DNA of 27,894 nt from Acetatifactor sp. (GCA_016293615.1 JAEDDX010000036.1:1-27894); one strand, 5' to 3'. Shown: positions 15,944-25,158, counted from the first letter of the stretch. Notes: generated by a model from the letters alone, not told the origin. Program-made: numbers and translations.

Positions 15944-17071
15944 TTACAGATAAAAGTTCTTCACCTGATCGCAGATATAGTCCACCTGCTCCGGTGTCAG
16001 TCCATAGTACATCGGCAGACGCGCGAGTCTCTCACTCTCGGAGGTGGTATATCTGTCCTCTCCGTGGAAGCGGCCGAACTTCCGTCCCGCAGGCGCGGTA
16101 TGCAGAGGAATGTAGTGGAACACACTGTAGACGCCATGCTCCTTCAGGTAGGAAATCAGCGCCGTTCTCTCCTCGATATCCTTTGCCTTGAGGTAGAACA
16201 TGTGCGCATTATGTACACAGCCCTCAGGGACAATGGGAAGTTCGATTTTTCCGGCCTCCTTAAGCGGCTGCAGCTTCTCATAATAACGGTTCCAGAGCGC
16301 CAGTCTCGCCTCGTTGATCTCGTCGGCGATTTCCAGCTGCGCGTACAGATAAGCGGCGTTCATATCGCTGGGCAGGTAGGAAGAGCCGAAGTTTACCCAG
16401 GTATACTTGTCGATCTGGCCGCGGAAAAACTTACTTCTGTTGGTTCCCTTTTCACGGATGATCTCCGCATCCTCCACATACTTTTCCTCACGGATCAGAA
16501 GCGCTCCGCCCTCACCCATGCTGTAGTTTTTGGTCTCATGGAAGCTGTAGCAGCCGAAATCACCGATGGTACCGAGCGCTTTTCCCTTATAGGTGGACAT
16601 GACGCCCTGCGCGGCATCCTCGATGACCGTCAGGTGATGTCTCTTCGCAATGTCCATGATGGTATCCATCTCACAGGCTACGCCCGCGTAATGCACGGGA
16701 ACGATAGCTCTGGTCTTCTCTGTGATGGCAGCCTCGATCAGCGTCTCATCGATGTTCATGGTGTCGGGTCTGATGTCGACGAACACAGGCACGGCTCCGC
16801 GCAGCACGAAGGCGTCCGCCGTAGACACGAAGGTATACGCCGGCATGATGACCTCGTCTCCGGGGGCAATGCCCGCCAACAGCGCTGCGAGCTCGGTGGC
16901 ATGTGTGCAGGAGGTCGTCAGCAGGCACTTGGCCGTACCTGTCTTCTCCTCGATCCATTGACTGCACTTTTTGGTAAAAGGACCGTCACCGCAGATCTTC
17001 TGGTTCTTCACACACTCACTGATATAGTCCATTGCCCTGTCCGCACAGGGCGGTACATTGAAATTGATCAC
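15944..17071 (-). CDS. wecE: dTDP-4-amino-4,6-dideoxygalactose transaminase
   Basis: This PLP-dependent DegT/DnrJ-family aminotransferase converts dTDP-4-keto-6-deoxyglucose to dTDP-Fuc4N (thomosamine). Long stretches match the E. coli WecE sequence as I recall it, including RPDTMNIDETLIEAAI, IVPVHYAGVACEMDTIM and HFHGEDRYTT-type segments, and the length (375 residues) agrees. The PLP lysine is K181 in SFHETKNYS. The start is a GTG whose GTGA overlaps the gtrB-like stop by 4 nt, with GGAGG 8 nt upstream. It draws on the RfbB product from the neighbouring operon. This is the best-supported sugar assignment in the second operon. Confidence 0.95.
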   Translation of the reverse strand: MINFNVPPCADRAMDYISECVKNQKICGDGPFTKKCSQWIEEKTGTAKCLLTTSCTHATELAALLAGIAPGDEVIMPAYTFVSTADAFVLRGAVPVFVDIRPDTMNIDETLIEAAITEKTRAIVPVHYAGVACEMDTIMDIAKRHHLTVIEDAAQGVMSTYKGKALGTIGDFGCYSFHETKNYSMGEGGALLIREEKYVEDAEIIREKGTNRSKFFRGQIDKYTWVNFGSSYLPSDMNAAYLYAQLEIADEINEARLALWNRYYEKLQPLKEAGKIELPIVPEGCVHNAHMFYLKAKDIEERTALISYLKEHGVYSVFHYIPLHTAPAGRKFGRFHGEDRYTTSESERLARLPMYYGLTPEQVDYICDQVKNFYL

Positions 17072-18027
17072 TGTTTTTTCCTCCAGTTTCCGATGATTTC
17101 TCCCTGTACATTGTCAGTCACCTTGCTGATAATGTACTTGGGTCTGCCTTTTACTTCTTCATAGATCCTTGCGATATAATGGCCGATGATGCCAAGGCTG
17201 AGCATCAAAAAGCCTCCGATAATCAAAACGAGCAGAATTACGGTGGTAAAGCCCTCCACCGCCGTTCCGGACAGATATTTCACCAGCGTCTGCACCGCGA
17301 GAATGACGCTGAACAGGATCGACACGATACCCATCATCGTCACCAGTTGCAGCGGCAGGGTACTGAATGAGGTCGCATTGGTGACAGCATACTTCATGAG
17401 ACTGAAGAAGGACCATTTACTGGTTCCGAACTGTCTCTCCTGTACCTCATAGGACACCGTTGTCTTGTCAAAGCCGGCCCAGAAGCTGAGCGCCCGAAAG
17501 AAGGTATTTCTCTCCGGCAGGGTGAGGAGCACATTCACGACCTTTCGGTCCAAGAGCTTAAAATCCGAGGATGCATTCATGTCCATCTTGATCAATGCAC
17601 TCATGATCTTATAGAACAGGCCTGCCGATACTTTATAACCCAGACTTTCCTTGCCGCGGTCGTTCTTGATTCCCTCCACGACTTCATAGCCTTCCTGCCA
17701 CTTTTTCCACATTTCGGGAATGGCTGAAGGCGGATGCTGCAGATCGCAGTCCATCACGATCACCGCATCCCCGAGCGACATCTCCAGCCCGGCGAAAATG
17801 CCGGCTTCCTTGCCGAAGTTGCGGCTGAACTGGGCACCCTTGACCCGCGGATTCTTCTTGTTCGCCTTCAGAATCTCCTGAAACGTACCGTCCGTGGAAC
17901 CGTCGCTGACAAAGATCAGCTCGTAATCGATCCCCTCCCGCTCCAAAAGCTCTGACAACACCTCAGTGGTATGCGCAATATTCTGTTCCTCGTTGTACGA
18001 GGGAAGAACAATGGATAACAGGGACAT
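17068..18027 (-). CDS. GtrB-like polyprenyl-phosphate glycosyltransferase (GT2)
   Basis: A 319-residue GT2 enzyme of the DPM1/GtrB type. The N-terminal catalytic domain begins SIVLPSYNEEQNI, with DGSTDGT and the metal-binding VIVMDCDLQHPPS. Two membrane spans lie near 235-257 and 268-292. Such enzymes load a sugar from a nucleotide donor onto undecaprenyl phosphate at the inner membrane face, for use by a GT-C enzyme outside. The GtrII-like gene lies 12 bp upstream, the usual partner. AAAGGAGG lies 6 nt before the ATG. The sugar transferred cannot be told from sequence. Confidence 0.85.
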   Translation of the reverse strand: MSLLSIVLPSYNEEQNIAHTTEVLSELLEREGIDYELIFVSDGSTDGTFQEILKANKKNPRVKGAQFSRNFGKEAGIFAGLEMSLGDAVIVMDCDLQHPPSAIPEMWKKWQEGYEVVEGIKNDRGKESLGYKVSAGLFYKIMSALIKMDMNASSDFKLLDRKVVNVLLTLPERNTFFRALSFWAGFDKTTVSYEVQERQFGTSKWSFFSLMKYAVTNATSFSTLPLQLVTMMGIVSILFSVILAVQTLVKYLSGTAVEGFTTVILLVLIIGGFLMLSLGIIGHYIARIYEEVKGRPKYIISKVTDNVQGEIIGNWRKKQ

Positions 18028-18039
18028 CGCAAACCTCCT

Positions 18040-19593
18040 TTACCGATTTACATTCTCCGTTTTAATATACATGATTCCGTCGATGATGCGGATGGAATCC
18101 TCACCGGGGAAGCTTTGCATCTCTACATAGCGTTCATCATAATACATCTCCGCCATCGCTTCCGCGGGCAGAATATTCAGGGTCGCACCCAGATAGTTGC
18201 GGATAAACTTCTCATAGTTTCGTCCGGTATAGAGAAGCATATCCCCGCCCAGACCAATCAGATTGGAGGTGACATCCTGCGTCACATCCGTGAGCGGATA
18301 CTGCTCGTCTCCGACCACCCCGATCATCGCAACCGGAATGCCGGGATAGTACCCTTCGGTCTGTTCGATCCGGTCGAGCAGTCTGACGCAGTAAGCGTAG
18401 GTCTTCTCGTAGCGCTTGTTTAAGTTCGAATAGCCGATATTGTCGGTCACGCCGTAAGCAAAGATCAGGACGACCGCTGCGATCAGCACCAGCCACTGTC
18501 CGGCCACGGCGCCTTTATGCTCTTCCTCTCTGTTGCTGACAAACGCGACCGCGCCGATTAAGTACAGTACCCACTGATACCTCATCAGAAGATGATAGGT
18601 GACGGAGGGAGAGATGAAAAGGATCACGTTGGTCGCGAGGGGCAGCCCCGCCAAAGACAGTACTATTATAAACAAAAACCGGGGATTCTTCCACCATTTT
18701 CTGCGAAATACCATACCTTCGAAAACCACAAGGGCGGCGGCAAACAGCAGCACAAACGCCAGGGCAGAGAGTTTGTTGTTGTACAGAACCTTTCCCTTCA
18801 GGGTAAATGCGAAGAAATCGCGGTACATCGTCAGGACCGTTGTAAGCAGTCCGCCGGATGCGGCACCGGAGGTCATCCCATTGATTCCCTGATACGAGGC
18901 AAGCTGCTTTCCCTGTATGGCCAACAGAATCCGTAACAGCAGATAATACAGCGCCACGCCGCCGGCTCCCATGTACAGGTAACGCAGCGTGTGTCTGAAT
19001 TTGTCGGTGTTCGACCCTTCCCGTGCAAGCAGCATCCAGATGGCAAAGACCGACAAAATCATGGCAAAGGGCAGATACGCCTGATAGGTTCCCATGCTGA
19101 ATGCCAGGCAGACCGCACCGGCGAGGAACCCCTTCCTGTATTTTCCGGTCAAAAACACCGCCGTCACGGCGAGCAAAAGCCCCAGCATATATCCGTCCAG
19201 AGTAAAGACATAGGCAAAGGTGGAGGCCAGCGCCGGGAAAGATACCAGCAGTCCGCCGACGAGCACGGCCGCCCAGGCATGCCGAACCTGAAGGATCTCG
19301 GTCAGAAGCGCTGCCGCGATCCCAAGAAACAGGATACCGATAAGCCCGATCACCCAAGGGAGCGAATAAAAGGAGGAAAGCCCGCAGGCGATCATCAGAA
19401 ACCACCTGCCGGAGGTAATCATGTTCTGGTCGAAATAGATGCTGTCCAGTCCGTCATGGTTGGGGATATCGGAAAGCATCACGGGCATGTGGATCAAAAG
19501 CGCGATCACGACCGCTGCCGCAAACGCATATTTACATTCTTTCCGAACGGATCGGTTCCATTTCCGAAAAAGCTCACCCGGCGTCATTTTCAT
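18040..19593 (-). CDS. GtrII-like membrane glucosyltransferase (GT-C)
   Basis: A 517-residue protein with about ten spans that matches the Glucos_trans_II (GtrII) family. Its first outer loop carries IPNHDGLDSIYFDQNMITSG (43-62), a characteristic family segment holding acidic residues as in other GT-C enzymes. GtrII proteins move a sugar from undecaprenyl phosphate onto a growing or finished glycan outside the membrane. The C-terminal ~120 residues form an outer domain. The stop codon overlaps the ribosome site of the gtrB-like gene. The start at 19593 shares ATGA with the SGNH gene stop. No GtrA-like flippase is visible nearby. Confidence 0.85.
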   Translation of the reverse strand: MKMTPGELFRKWNRSVRKECKYAFAAAVVIALLIHMPVMLSDIPNHDGLDSIYFDQNMITSGRWFLMIACGLSSFYSLPWVIGLIGILFLGIAAALLTEILQVRHAWAAVLVGGLLVSFPALASTFAYVFTLDGYMLGLLLAVTAVFLTGKYRKGFLAGAVCLAFSMGTYQAYLPFAMILSVFAIWMLLAREGSNTDKFRHTLRYLYMGAGGVALYYLLLRILLAIQGKQLASYQGINGMTSGAASGGLLTTVLTMYRDFFAFTLKGKVLYNNKLSALAFVLLFAAALVVFEGMVFRRKWWKNPRFLFIIVLSLAGLPLATNVILFISPSVTYHLLMRYQWVLYLIGAVAFVSNREEEHKGAVAGQWLVLIAAVVLIFAYGVTDNIGYSNLNKRYEKTYAYCVRLLDRIEQTEGYYPGIPVAMIGVVGDEQYPLTDVTQDVTSNLIGLGGDMLLYTGRNYEKFIRNYLGATLNILPAEAMAEMYYDERYVEMQSFPGEDSIRIIDGIMYIKTENVNR

Positions 19594-20453
19594 CTCACTC
19601 CCTTCAAACAGTCTGATATAGCCCCGGCAATTCTGTGTCTTCCGGTCTCATTGGGGTGTACCCCGTCAAATGTATTCCGCAACCGGTCTTCCGGGGTCTC
19701 ATGCTCGTAAAAATCATGATATAAGTCCAGAAATTCCACATTCATTTCTTCGGCGACTGCCCTTTCCGCCTCGACATAATTCTGCAGCGGACCATACCCG
19801 GCATCATATTCCTCGCAGGTCTGTTCCCGGATCCAGATATAGGTGGGCGAAACAAACAGGATCCGGATGTCGGGATTGACCTTTCTCAGTGCGCGGACCG
19901 CACTGCGGAGGGCGCCGCAGAAGGAATATGCATCGTACGGATCCTTTGCATTATCGATCGCAACTCCGGACATAAAGTCATTCGTGCCAAGCGCGATCAC
20001 CACGGTCCCGGTCTTTTCGAAATCGACCTGTTCCAGCGCATCGACCGAGGCATCAAAGTACTCCGCCGCGCTAAACTGTGTCCGCATGGTCTGCTGCACC
20101 CCGAAGTCTCCCATCGCGATGGCCTTCGTCAGGGCCGCCAGTGACAGGGAATCCAGCGAATAATCCAGATTCTCATAGGTGTCCAGTCTGCCGACGCAGG
20201 TTCCTCCAAAGGCGGCATTAAAAGCCGACATCCCTGTCATTTCTTCGATCTGTGCCGGAATCGCACTGTCATCCCGCACATTTCCGTAGCAGCTGTCACC
20301 GAACACGACGAGGTCGTAAACCACATTCGCCGGAGGCTTTCGAAGCTGCAGGGAGAGTACAAATACCGCAAGTACGACAAGACCCGCGATCACACTATAT
20401 ACAATTGTCCCGGTCTTCGTCCTGCCGTTCATAGGAATCTCCTGATCTGCCAT
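19590..20453 (-). CDS. Membrane-anchored SGNH/GDSL hydrolase
   Basis: A 287-residue protein with one N-terminal span (about 16-34) and an outer SGNH domain. All blocks are present: VVFGDSCYG with Ser54, Gly84 in AFGGTC, GTND at 156-159 and DGVH with D263/H266. It should cleave or transfer an ester such as O-acetyl on the glycan (family knowledge; substrate inferred). No MBOAT-type O-acyltransferase is visible, so an esterase role is at least as likely as a transferase one. The ATG at 20432 has AGGAG 6 nt upstream and may be the true start; the ATG at 20453 follows the pseF stop by 3 nt. It resembles the Ser-less paralogue at 11677. Confidence 0.85.
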   Translation of the reverse strand: MADQEIPMNGRTKTGTIVYSVIAGLVVLAVFVLSLQLRKPPANVVYDLVVFGDSCYGNVRDDSAIPAQIEEMTGMSAFNAAFGGTCVGRLDTYENLDYSLDSLSLAALTKAIAMGDFGVQQTMRTQFSAAEYFDASVDALEQVDFEKTGTVVIALGTNDFMSGVAIDNAKDPYDAYSFCGALRSAVRALRKVNPDIRILFVSPTYIWIREQTCEEYDAGYGPLQNYVEAERAVAEEMNVEFLDLYHDFYEHETPEDRLRNTFDGVHPNETGRHRIAGAISDCLKGVR

Positions 20454-20456
20454 GTG

Positions 20457-21143
20457 TTATCCCATCATCATCCGATACTTCATCTCGGCGATCTTCCAGT
20501 CCGTCTCGTTGTCGATGTCCTGTACTTCCAGTTCGGAGACGACCAAAGGAAGGATGTTGCCGCGCATAATGCTGCCGTTGACACGGAGGCTGTCGGTTTT
20601 AAACGCATAAAACTGGCCCGCGTCATGGTACAGCGTCTCTAAGTCCTGGGATCTTGAATTGATATATTCGGGCTGGTTGAAAATGAGTCTGCCGCCCCGC
20701 TCCACCAGGGCTCTCTGCGGCGGGTAGGAAAATCCCACCACCGGAATCACTGTGTCGGCGTCACTGCACGTCAGCCTGTGCATAGCTTCTTTTAACTTAT
20801 CGCCTGTCACAAAAGGCGCGGTCGGATAGATACAGCAGGCCGCCCCGAAATGCACGCCGCGTCTGTCATATTCCTCCAAAACTTCCAGAAGAACATCCGT
20901 CGTGGTTGCGAAATCACCGGAAGTCTTCTCACTTCTGTAAAAGGGCACCGCTGCGCCGTATGCGGCCGCAATGTCCGCGATCTGTCTGTCATCGGTTGAC
21001 ACCATGACCTCGTCAAACTGCCCTGACGCAAGCGCAGCCTCGATGGAATACGCCAGTATGGGCTTCCCGAGAAACTCCCTGATATTCTTTCCGGGAATCC
21101 GTTTGCTGCCGCCGCGGGCCGTGATAATGGCTACTGTTTTCAT
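20457..21143 (-). CDS. pseF: Pseudaminic acid cytidylyltransferase
   Basis: A 228-residue CMP-sugar synthetase that activates a nonulosonic acid with CTP. The N-terminal ITARGGSKRIPGKNIREF is the family signature, and SRSQDL…YHDAGQFY is typical of PseF rather than NeuA. The pseI fusion gene at 25159 supplies the matching acid synthase, which supports pseudaminic acid over sialic acid. The start overlaps the GT2 stop by 4 nt (ATGA). Legionaminic acid cytidylyltransferase is the main alternative. Confidence 0.85.
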   Translation of the reverse strand: MKTVAIITARGGSKRIPGKNIREFLGKPILAYSIEAALASGQFDEVMVSTDDRQIADIAAAYGAAVPFYRSEKTSGDFATTTDVLLEVLEEYDRRGVHFGAACCIYPTAPFVTGDKLKEAMHRLTCSDADTVIPVVGFSYPPQRALVERGGRLIFNQPEYINSRSQDLETLYHDAGQFYAFKTDSLRVNGSIMRGNILPLVVSELEVQDIDNETDWKIAEMKYRMMMG

Positions 21144-22177
21144 GCTTTGCTTTCCGCCCTCCGTTTTTTGATGGACCGAACTGCCAGCTTCAGCCGGTAA
21201 TACACAAAAAAGGCAACATCCGACTTCGCCTGCAGGGCGATCATTTTCTTCATCTCTTCGTTCGTATACTCCTGATAATAAGGATTCTTCTCAAAATCCG
21301 GGAAATACCGTTCCATCCCCTTACGCAGCCTTTTGACAAATCGCAGTTTTGGATGCTTCATGCCGTGCATATAGGAGAATAGGGTAATCACATAGTAGAG
21401 CTCCGCGAAGCGATACTCTATCTCCGTCCGGTAGTTTTGGAAAAAACCGCCCTTCTCGCAGCCCTCATAGAAAAGCTCCATGGCGCGTATCCTGTCCTCA
21501 CATTTTGCCTCGGTCACCGCATGCACGGTGGAGGCCTGATGCTGATAATAGTAATACAGAGGCTCGTTCACCTTCTCAAACCGTGTAAAGTACAGTGACC
21601 ACAAAGAGCCGGCACAGTTGTCTTCATAAAAGATATGCTCCGGAAAACACAGCTGATTCTCGCGGATCACGCTGGCCCTGTATATCTTGATCACCATGCT
21701 TCCGGGGCGCAGCAGAAGCTTTTTATGCTTTTCCTCCGTCAGCACACCGGTCTGCTCATCGCTGTTGTTGGGAACGATTCTGCCGACCGTCATGGTGTGT
21801 GTGTCCACCAGATTATAGTCACAGCCGACCACATCCGCGCCCGTCTCCGCCGCTTTGAGAAGAAGCTTCTCATAGCAGTCCGGTGCGACCCAGTCGTCAC
21901 TGTCCAGAAAGCCGATCCACTCTCCCGAGGCGTGCTTTAAGCCTTCGTTTCTGGCGCCGCCCTGCCGTCTGTTATCGGGGTAGGTAAAGACCTTCACCTT
22001 CTTAGGGAAGCGGGCTTCATACTCCCGCAGGATCTCGAAAGACCGATCCGTGGAGGCGTCGTCGACCGCAAGGATCTCAAGATCCTGATAAGTCTGATTC
22101 AGCAAAGAATCCAGGCAGTAATTTAGTTTTCCGTCGTCTGCCATATTGTAGACCGGCACTATCACACTCAATTTCAT
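21140..22177 (-). CDS. GT2-family glycosyltransferase
   Basis: A 345-residue GT-A-fold enzyme. The N-terminal SVIVPVYNM, DDASTD and metal-binding FLDSDDW are the usual GT2 motifs, and a C-terminal tail of about 100 residues carries no clear domain. It most likely adds one sugar to a lipid-linked precursor in the cytoplasm. Donor and acceptor cannot be told from sequence. It lies between the PglK-like flippase gene and pseF, with 4-nt overlaps on both sides, so translation is coupled. AAAGG-type sites are weak here, which fits coupling. Confidence 0.85.
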   Translation of the reverse strand: MKLSVIVPVYNMADDGKLNYCLDSLLNQTYQDLEILAVDDASTDRSFEILREYEARFPKKVKVFTYPDNRRQGGARNEGLKHASGEWIGFLDSDDWVAPDCYEKLLLKAAETGADVVGCDYNLVDTHTMTVGRIVPNNSDEQTGVLTEEKHKKLLLRPGSMVIKIYRASVIRENQLCFPEHIFYEDNCAGSLWSLYFTRFEKVNEPLYYYYQHQASTVHAVTEAKCEDRIRAMELFYEGCEKGGFFQNYRTEIEYRFAELYYVITLFSYMHGMKHPKLRFVKRLRKGMERYFPDFEKNPYYQEYTNEEMKKMIALQAKSDVAFFVYYRLKLAVRSIKKRRAESKA

Positions 22178-23925
22178 ACGCGATTGGTTCTCTCCATGAC
22201 AATCTTACCGCCCTCGACACGGTAGACAATGTCACATTTTTCTATGGTCTGCAGTCTGTGTGCAATGATGATCAGGGTCTTCTTGCCGTGCAGACTGTTG
22301 ATGGACTCCATGATTGCCTTCTCGGTGTCGTTGTCCAGCGCGGAGGTCGCCTCGTCCAGCACCAGCACCTCCGGGTCATGATACAGGGCTCTCGCGATAC
22401 CGATTCTCTGCCTCTGCCCGCCGGAGAGACGGATGCCTCTCTCGCCGATGCCGGTGTCAAGGCCCTCGGGGAGCGTCTGAATAAACTCATCCAGCTTCGC
22501 CTCGCGAAGCACTTCCCAAAGTCTAACCTCGTCTATCTGCTCCTCAGGCACGCCGAAGGCCACATTGTGTCTGATGGTATCGTCCAGCATGAAAATCATC
22601 TGCGGAATGTAGCCGACATTCTTCAGCCACTTTCGGGGGGCGGTCATCACATCGGTTTCATCCGCGAATATTTTGCCCTCCTTCCTGTCCAAAAGCCCCA
22701 GCAGAATATCGACGATGGTGCTCTTGCCGGCGCCGGAGGTACCCACGATGCCCACGGATGCGCCCACCGGAATGTCCATATCGGCATGGTCGAAGATTAG
22801 CTTGTCCGTGTTGGGATAGGCGTAGGTGACGCCCCTTAGGCGGATGCAGTCGGTCAGAGGAAGCTTCTCCCCGTCGTCCGCCGCGAAGGACATATCGACC
22901 TTCTCACCGTTGATCTCATCCTGCAGATTGTCTGTAACGCCCATGAAGAAGGGCTCAAAATAAGCGATCGCCGTGATCTGGTTATTGATTCTGTTGACGC
23001 AGGGCAAAAGCACGAAGGCCGCTGCCGCCAGTGTGCTCATGATCTCCAGCATATCGTCGGCGGTTCTTCCCATCAGGGTCAGCGCAATCATGTACCCCAT
23101 CATCACCGCAACACAGACCGTCTCGATCAGAAGCTTGGGGATATTGTTGTAAAGGCTGTATTTCTGCACCGCATTCACATACCCTCTGCCGCACTTTTTA
23201 TACTCCTCCACAAAGTACTGCTCCTTGCAGGCTACCTTGACCTCCTTGATGCCCTGCACCGTCTGCGAGATCCACTTGAACAGTCCGCTGTAAAAGTCCT
23301 GATTGTCCTTTCCGGCCTTGTACATGACCGGCTTGAGCACCTTCTTGATGCCGTACATCAGAAGGAGCATGAAAAAGGCGAGCAGCAGAGTCAGGCTTCC
23401 GCTCTTGGAAAGACAATACGCCGCCACGAAAACCGAAACCGCGCCGTCCGAAAAAAGCTGCAGCAGCGCCAGAATCAACGCATACATATTGTTGACGTCG
23501 GAGGTGATATTTCTCTGTACGACCGCCGTGTCGGCATTCAGATAGAATTCATAGCCCCTGCGCAGATAGTTGCGCATCATACGCTCGGAGGTACGGAACT
23601 GATTGGTATAGACAAACGCAAAGGTTGCTTTCTGCTGAATAAACAGGAAAAGATTCTTCACCGCAAACACGCCAACCAGCAAAGCCATCACCAGAATCGA
23701 AAAGCTTCTCTGGTCATCAAAGCCCAGAAACTGCGCGATGTCCCTGACAAGGGATGCTTTTTCAAGCGCCTCCGGCTCGATGACCACACTTACGACCGAC
23801 ACCAGCATTCCCACGCCGGCTGTCTGCAGGGCCGCGCCCACGATCATCAGCAAAATCAGTCCGAACATCGTCCGCTTCTGTTTTCCGTCCAGCAAAACAT
23901 TTAGTTTCTTTAATATCTGTATCAT
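22174..23925 (-). CDS. PglK/MsbA-like ABC flippase (fused permease-ATPase)
   Basis: A 583-residue type IV ABC half-transporter. Six spans occupy about residues 15-320, followed by the ATPase with GTSGAGKST (near 393), LSGGQRQR and VLVLDEATSALD. PglK-type proteins flip lipid-linked oligosaccharides across the membrane, and the position among glycosyltransferase genes supports that role over drug export. AAGGA lies 8 nt before the ATG. The GT52-like gene ends 11 bp upstream. Together with the Wzm/Wzt pair this gives the locus two separate export routes. Confidence 0.85.
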   Translation of the reverse strand: MIQILKKLNVLLDGKQKRTMFGLILLMIVGAALQTAGVGMLVSVVSVVIEPEALEKASLVRDIAQFLGFDDQRSFSILVMALLVGVFAVKNLFLFIQQKATFAFVYTNQFRTSERMMRNYLRRGYEFYLNADTAVVQRNITSDVNNMYALILALLQLFSDGAVSVFVAAYCLSKSGSLTLLLAFFMLLLMYGIKKVLKPVMYKAGKDNQDFYSGLFKWISQTVQGIKEVKVACKEQYFVEEYKKCGRGYVNAVQKYSLYNNIPKLLIETVCVAVMMGYMIALTLMGRTADDMLEIMSTLAAAAFVLLPCVNRINNQITAIAYFEPFFMGVTDNLQDEINGEKVDMSFAADDGEKLPLTDCIRLRGVTYAYPNTDKLIFDHADMDIPVGASVGIVGTSGAGKSTIVDILLGLLDRKEGKIFADETDVMTAPRKWLKNVGYIPQMIFMLDDTIRHNVAFGVPEEQIDEVRLWEVLREAKLDEFIQTLPEGLDTGIGERGIRLSGGQRQRIGIARALYHDPEVLVLDEATSALDNDTEKAIMESINSLHGKKTLIIIAHRLQTIEKCDIVYRVEGGKIVMERTNRV

Positions 23926-23936
23926 GTTACCAGTCC

Positions 23937-25007
23937 TTATACCTGTTCATTCTGTCTGTGCACTTCGGGCTCTTCATAGGCATCCATAAAGTCCGCGCCC
24001 AGTCTGATCCTCTCATCCGCAAAGGTGATCCCCTTCGTCTCCGTAAGCACTCCCACCACTGTGTCAAAATGCACATTCGGGAAGAAATTCAGCATCTCCA
24101 TCGGTACGGTCGGGTCGAACTGCGGGTACTGTGCGAACAGCTTACGGTAATCCAGCTCGTCTCTCGGATGCGGCTTGATAAAAATTCTGCCCTTCGGCTC
24201 ATACTCCCGGATAATATCCCGAAAGATCCGCTCGCGTGTCTCCAGGTCGCAGAGCGGCTCGGTCAGCACCAGAATCTTCTTTTCGGAAGAATCCGCATCC
24301 GCAAGCAGGCTCTCCAGCGTCTCCTTGTCCCGGATGAACGCCTGCAGAATCAAATCCTTATCCTTGTCTGTCAGCGCATCGACCAAAGGCTGCCTGGGTC
24401 TTTCGACATAGTACGGGCAGGGATTTGGAATGGCTGCGATATCGTTGACCTCCATGTCAATGCAATACTTCCCATAACCGTTCTGAACGAAGATCAGGTT
24501 CAGCTTCTTGGAGAAAAAGGCCTTCATTTCAAAGTGCCCTCTGTTGTCATAACGGGCGGCGTCAAAATGCACCAGACAGTTGAGTCCGTCCTCTAATGCA
24601 TGGTAGCGAATCCTGTGCCCGTTTAAATAATAACCGATCGGGTCGCTGTCACAGTATATATAAATATCCTTATATTCCTTGAAGTCAACCGGGATATCCT
24701 GCTCCAAAAGCTTTGAAAACTTTTGTGTAAAGAAGATCCGGGAGAGCATGTTTGAGACAATGTTTCCCTTGTCTGTGCGGTATTTTTGAAGCTCCGGAAA
24801 ACAGGTGTCCCGCTTCTCGTCATACTCGAGCACCCGTTCAAACAGTCCGGTCTTCTCCACCCTGCTTTTTAAGTCGCCAAAGTCGATGGACAGGCGGCTG
24901 AGCACCAAATCAGCCTGCCCCCTCTGAGCCTCAGGGAGATTCAGCTCCTTTAAAAAGGTCACATATACATGATAGAAGGTATGGCAAACATAGATTCTTT
25001 CCTTCAT
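23937..25007 (-). CDS. GT52-like (sialyltransferase-type) glycosyltransferase, candidate nonulosonate transferase
   Basis: A 356-residue soluble protein. It opens IYVCHTFYHVY, and has HALEDGLNC near residue 135 and FIKPHPRDELDY near 275, with ETKGITFADE near the C-terminus. An acidic E/D-D-G motif plus an HP motif is the pattern of bacterial sialyltransferases of the GT52/GT80/GT38 type. As pseF and pseI are co-located, the donor is likely a CMP-nonulosonate rather than CMP-Neu5Ac (inference). It is the first gene of the second leftward operon, with its own promoter at 25051-25079 and AGGAG 8 nt before the ATG. Confidence 0.7.
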   Translation of the reverse strand: MKERIYVCHTFYHVYVTFLKELNLPEAQRGQADLVLSRLSIDFGDLKSRVEKTGLFERVLEYDEKRDTCFPELQKYRTDKGNIVSNMLSRIFFTQKFSKLLEQDIPVDFKEYKDIYIYCDSDPIGYYLNGHRIRYHALEDGLNCLVHFDAARYDNRGHFEMKAFFSKKLNLIFVQNGYGKYCIDMEVNDIAAIPNPCPYYVERPRQPLVDALTDKDKDLILQAFIRDKETLESLLADADSSEKKILVLTEPLCDLETRERIFRDIIREYEPKGRIFIKPHPRDELDYRKLFAQYPQFDPTVPMEMLNFFPNVHFDTVVGVLTETKGITFADERIRLGADFMDAYEEPEVHRQNEQV

Positions 25008-25050
25008 CCGTCCGTCTCCTGTCCGCAGTTTCTTTCCTGACCTGCTGTCT

Positions 25051-25079
25051 ATTGTAGCACATCTGCGCAGCTTCGTAAA
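25051..25079 (-). promoter_or_regulatory. Promoter of the GT52-to-membrane-protein operon
   Basis: On the minus strand, -35 TTTACG (25074-25079) and -10 TACAAT (25051-25056) have a 17-bp spacer and a TGC extended -10. The start codon is about 45 bp downstream. Confidence 0.7.
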
Positions 25080-25086
25080 ATCGCAT

Positions 25087-25127
25087 GTATTGCGTTTTCC
25101 TTAATATTTGTCTTGCGTTTTTCTTAA
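25087..25127. repeat. 18-bp direct repeat just upstream of a promoter
   Basis: Copies at 25087-25104 and 25110-25127 agree at 16 of 18 positions, start 23 bp apart (about two DNA turns) and end 8 bp upstream of the -35. This is a plausible activator site. A closely similar 17-bp sequence (16/17) recurs at 8104-8120 by the GH25 stop codon. Confidence 0.65.
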
Positions 25128-25158
25128 GATTTCTCCCTTTCCGGAAGGGCATACCTGC

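Noticed and set aside
16064..17164. 366-codon frame on the plus strand
   Set aside because: Antisense to wecE, which matches its family along the full length.
25128..25158. Hairpin CCCTT…AAGGG after the pseI stop, considered as a terminator
   Set aside because: The stem is only 5 bp and no T-run follows on the minus strand.
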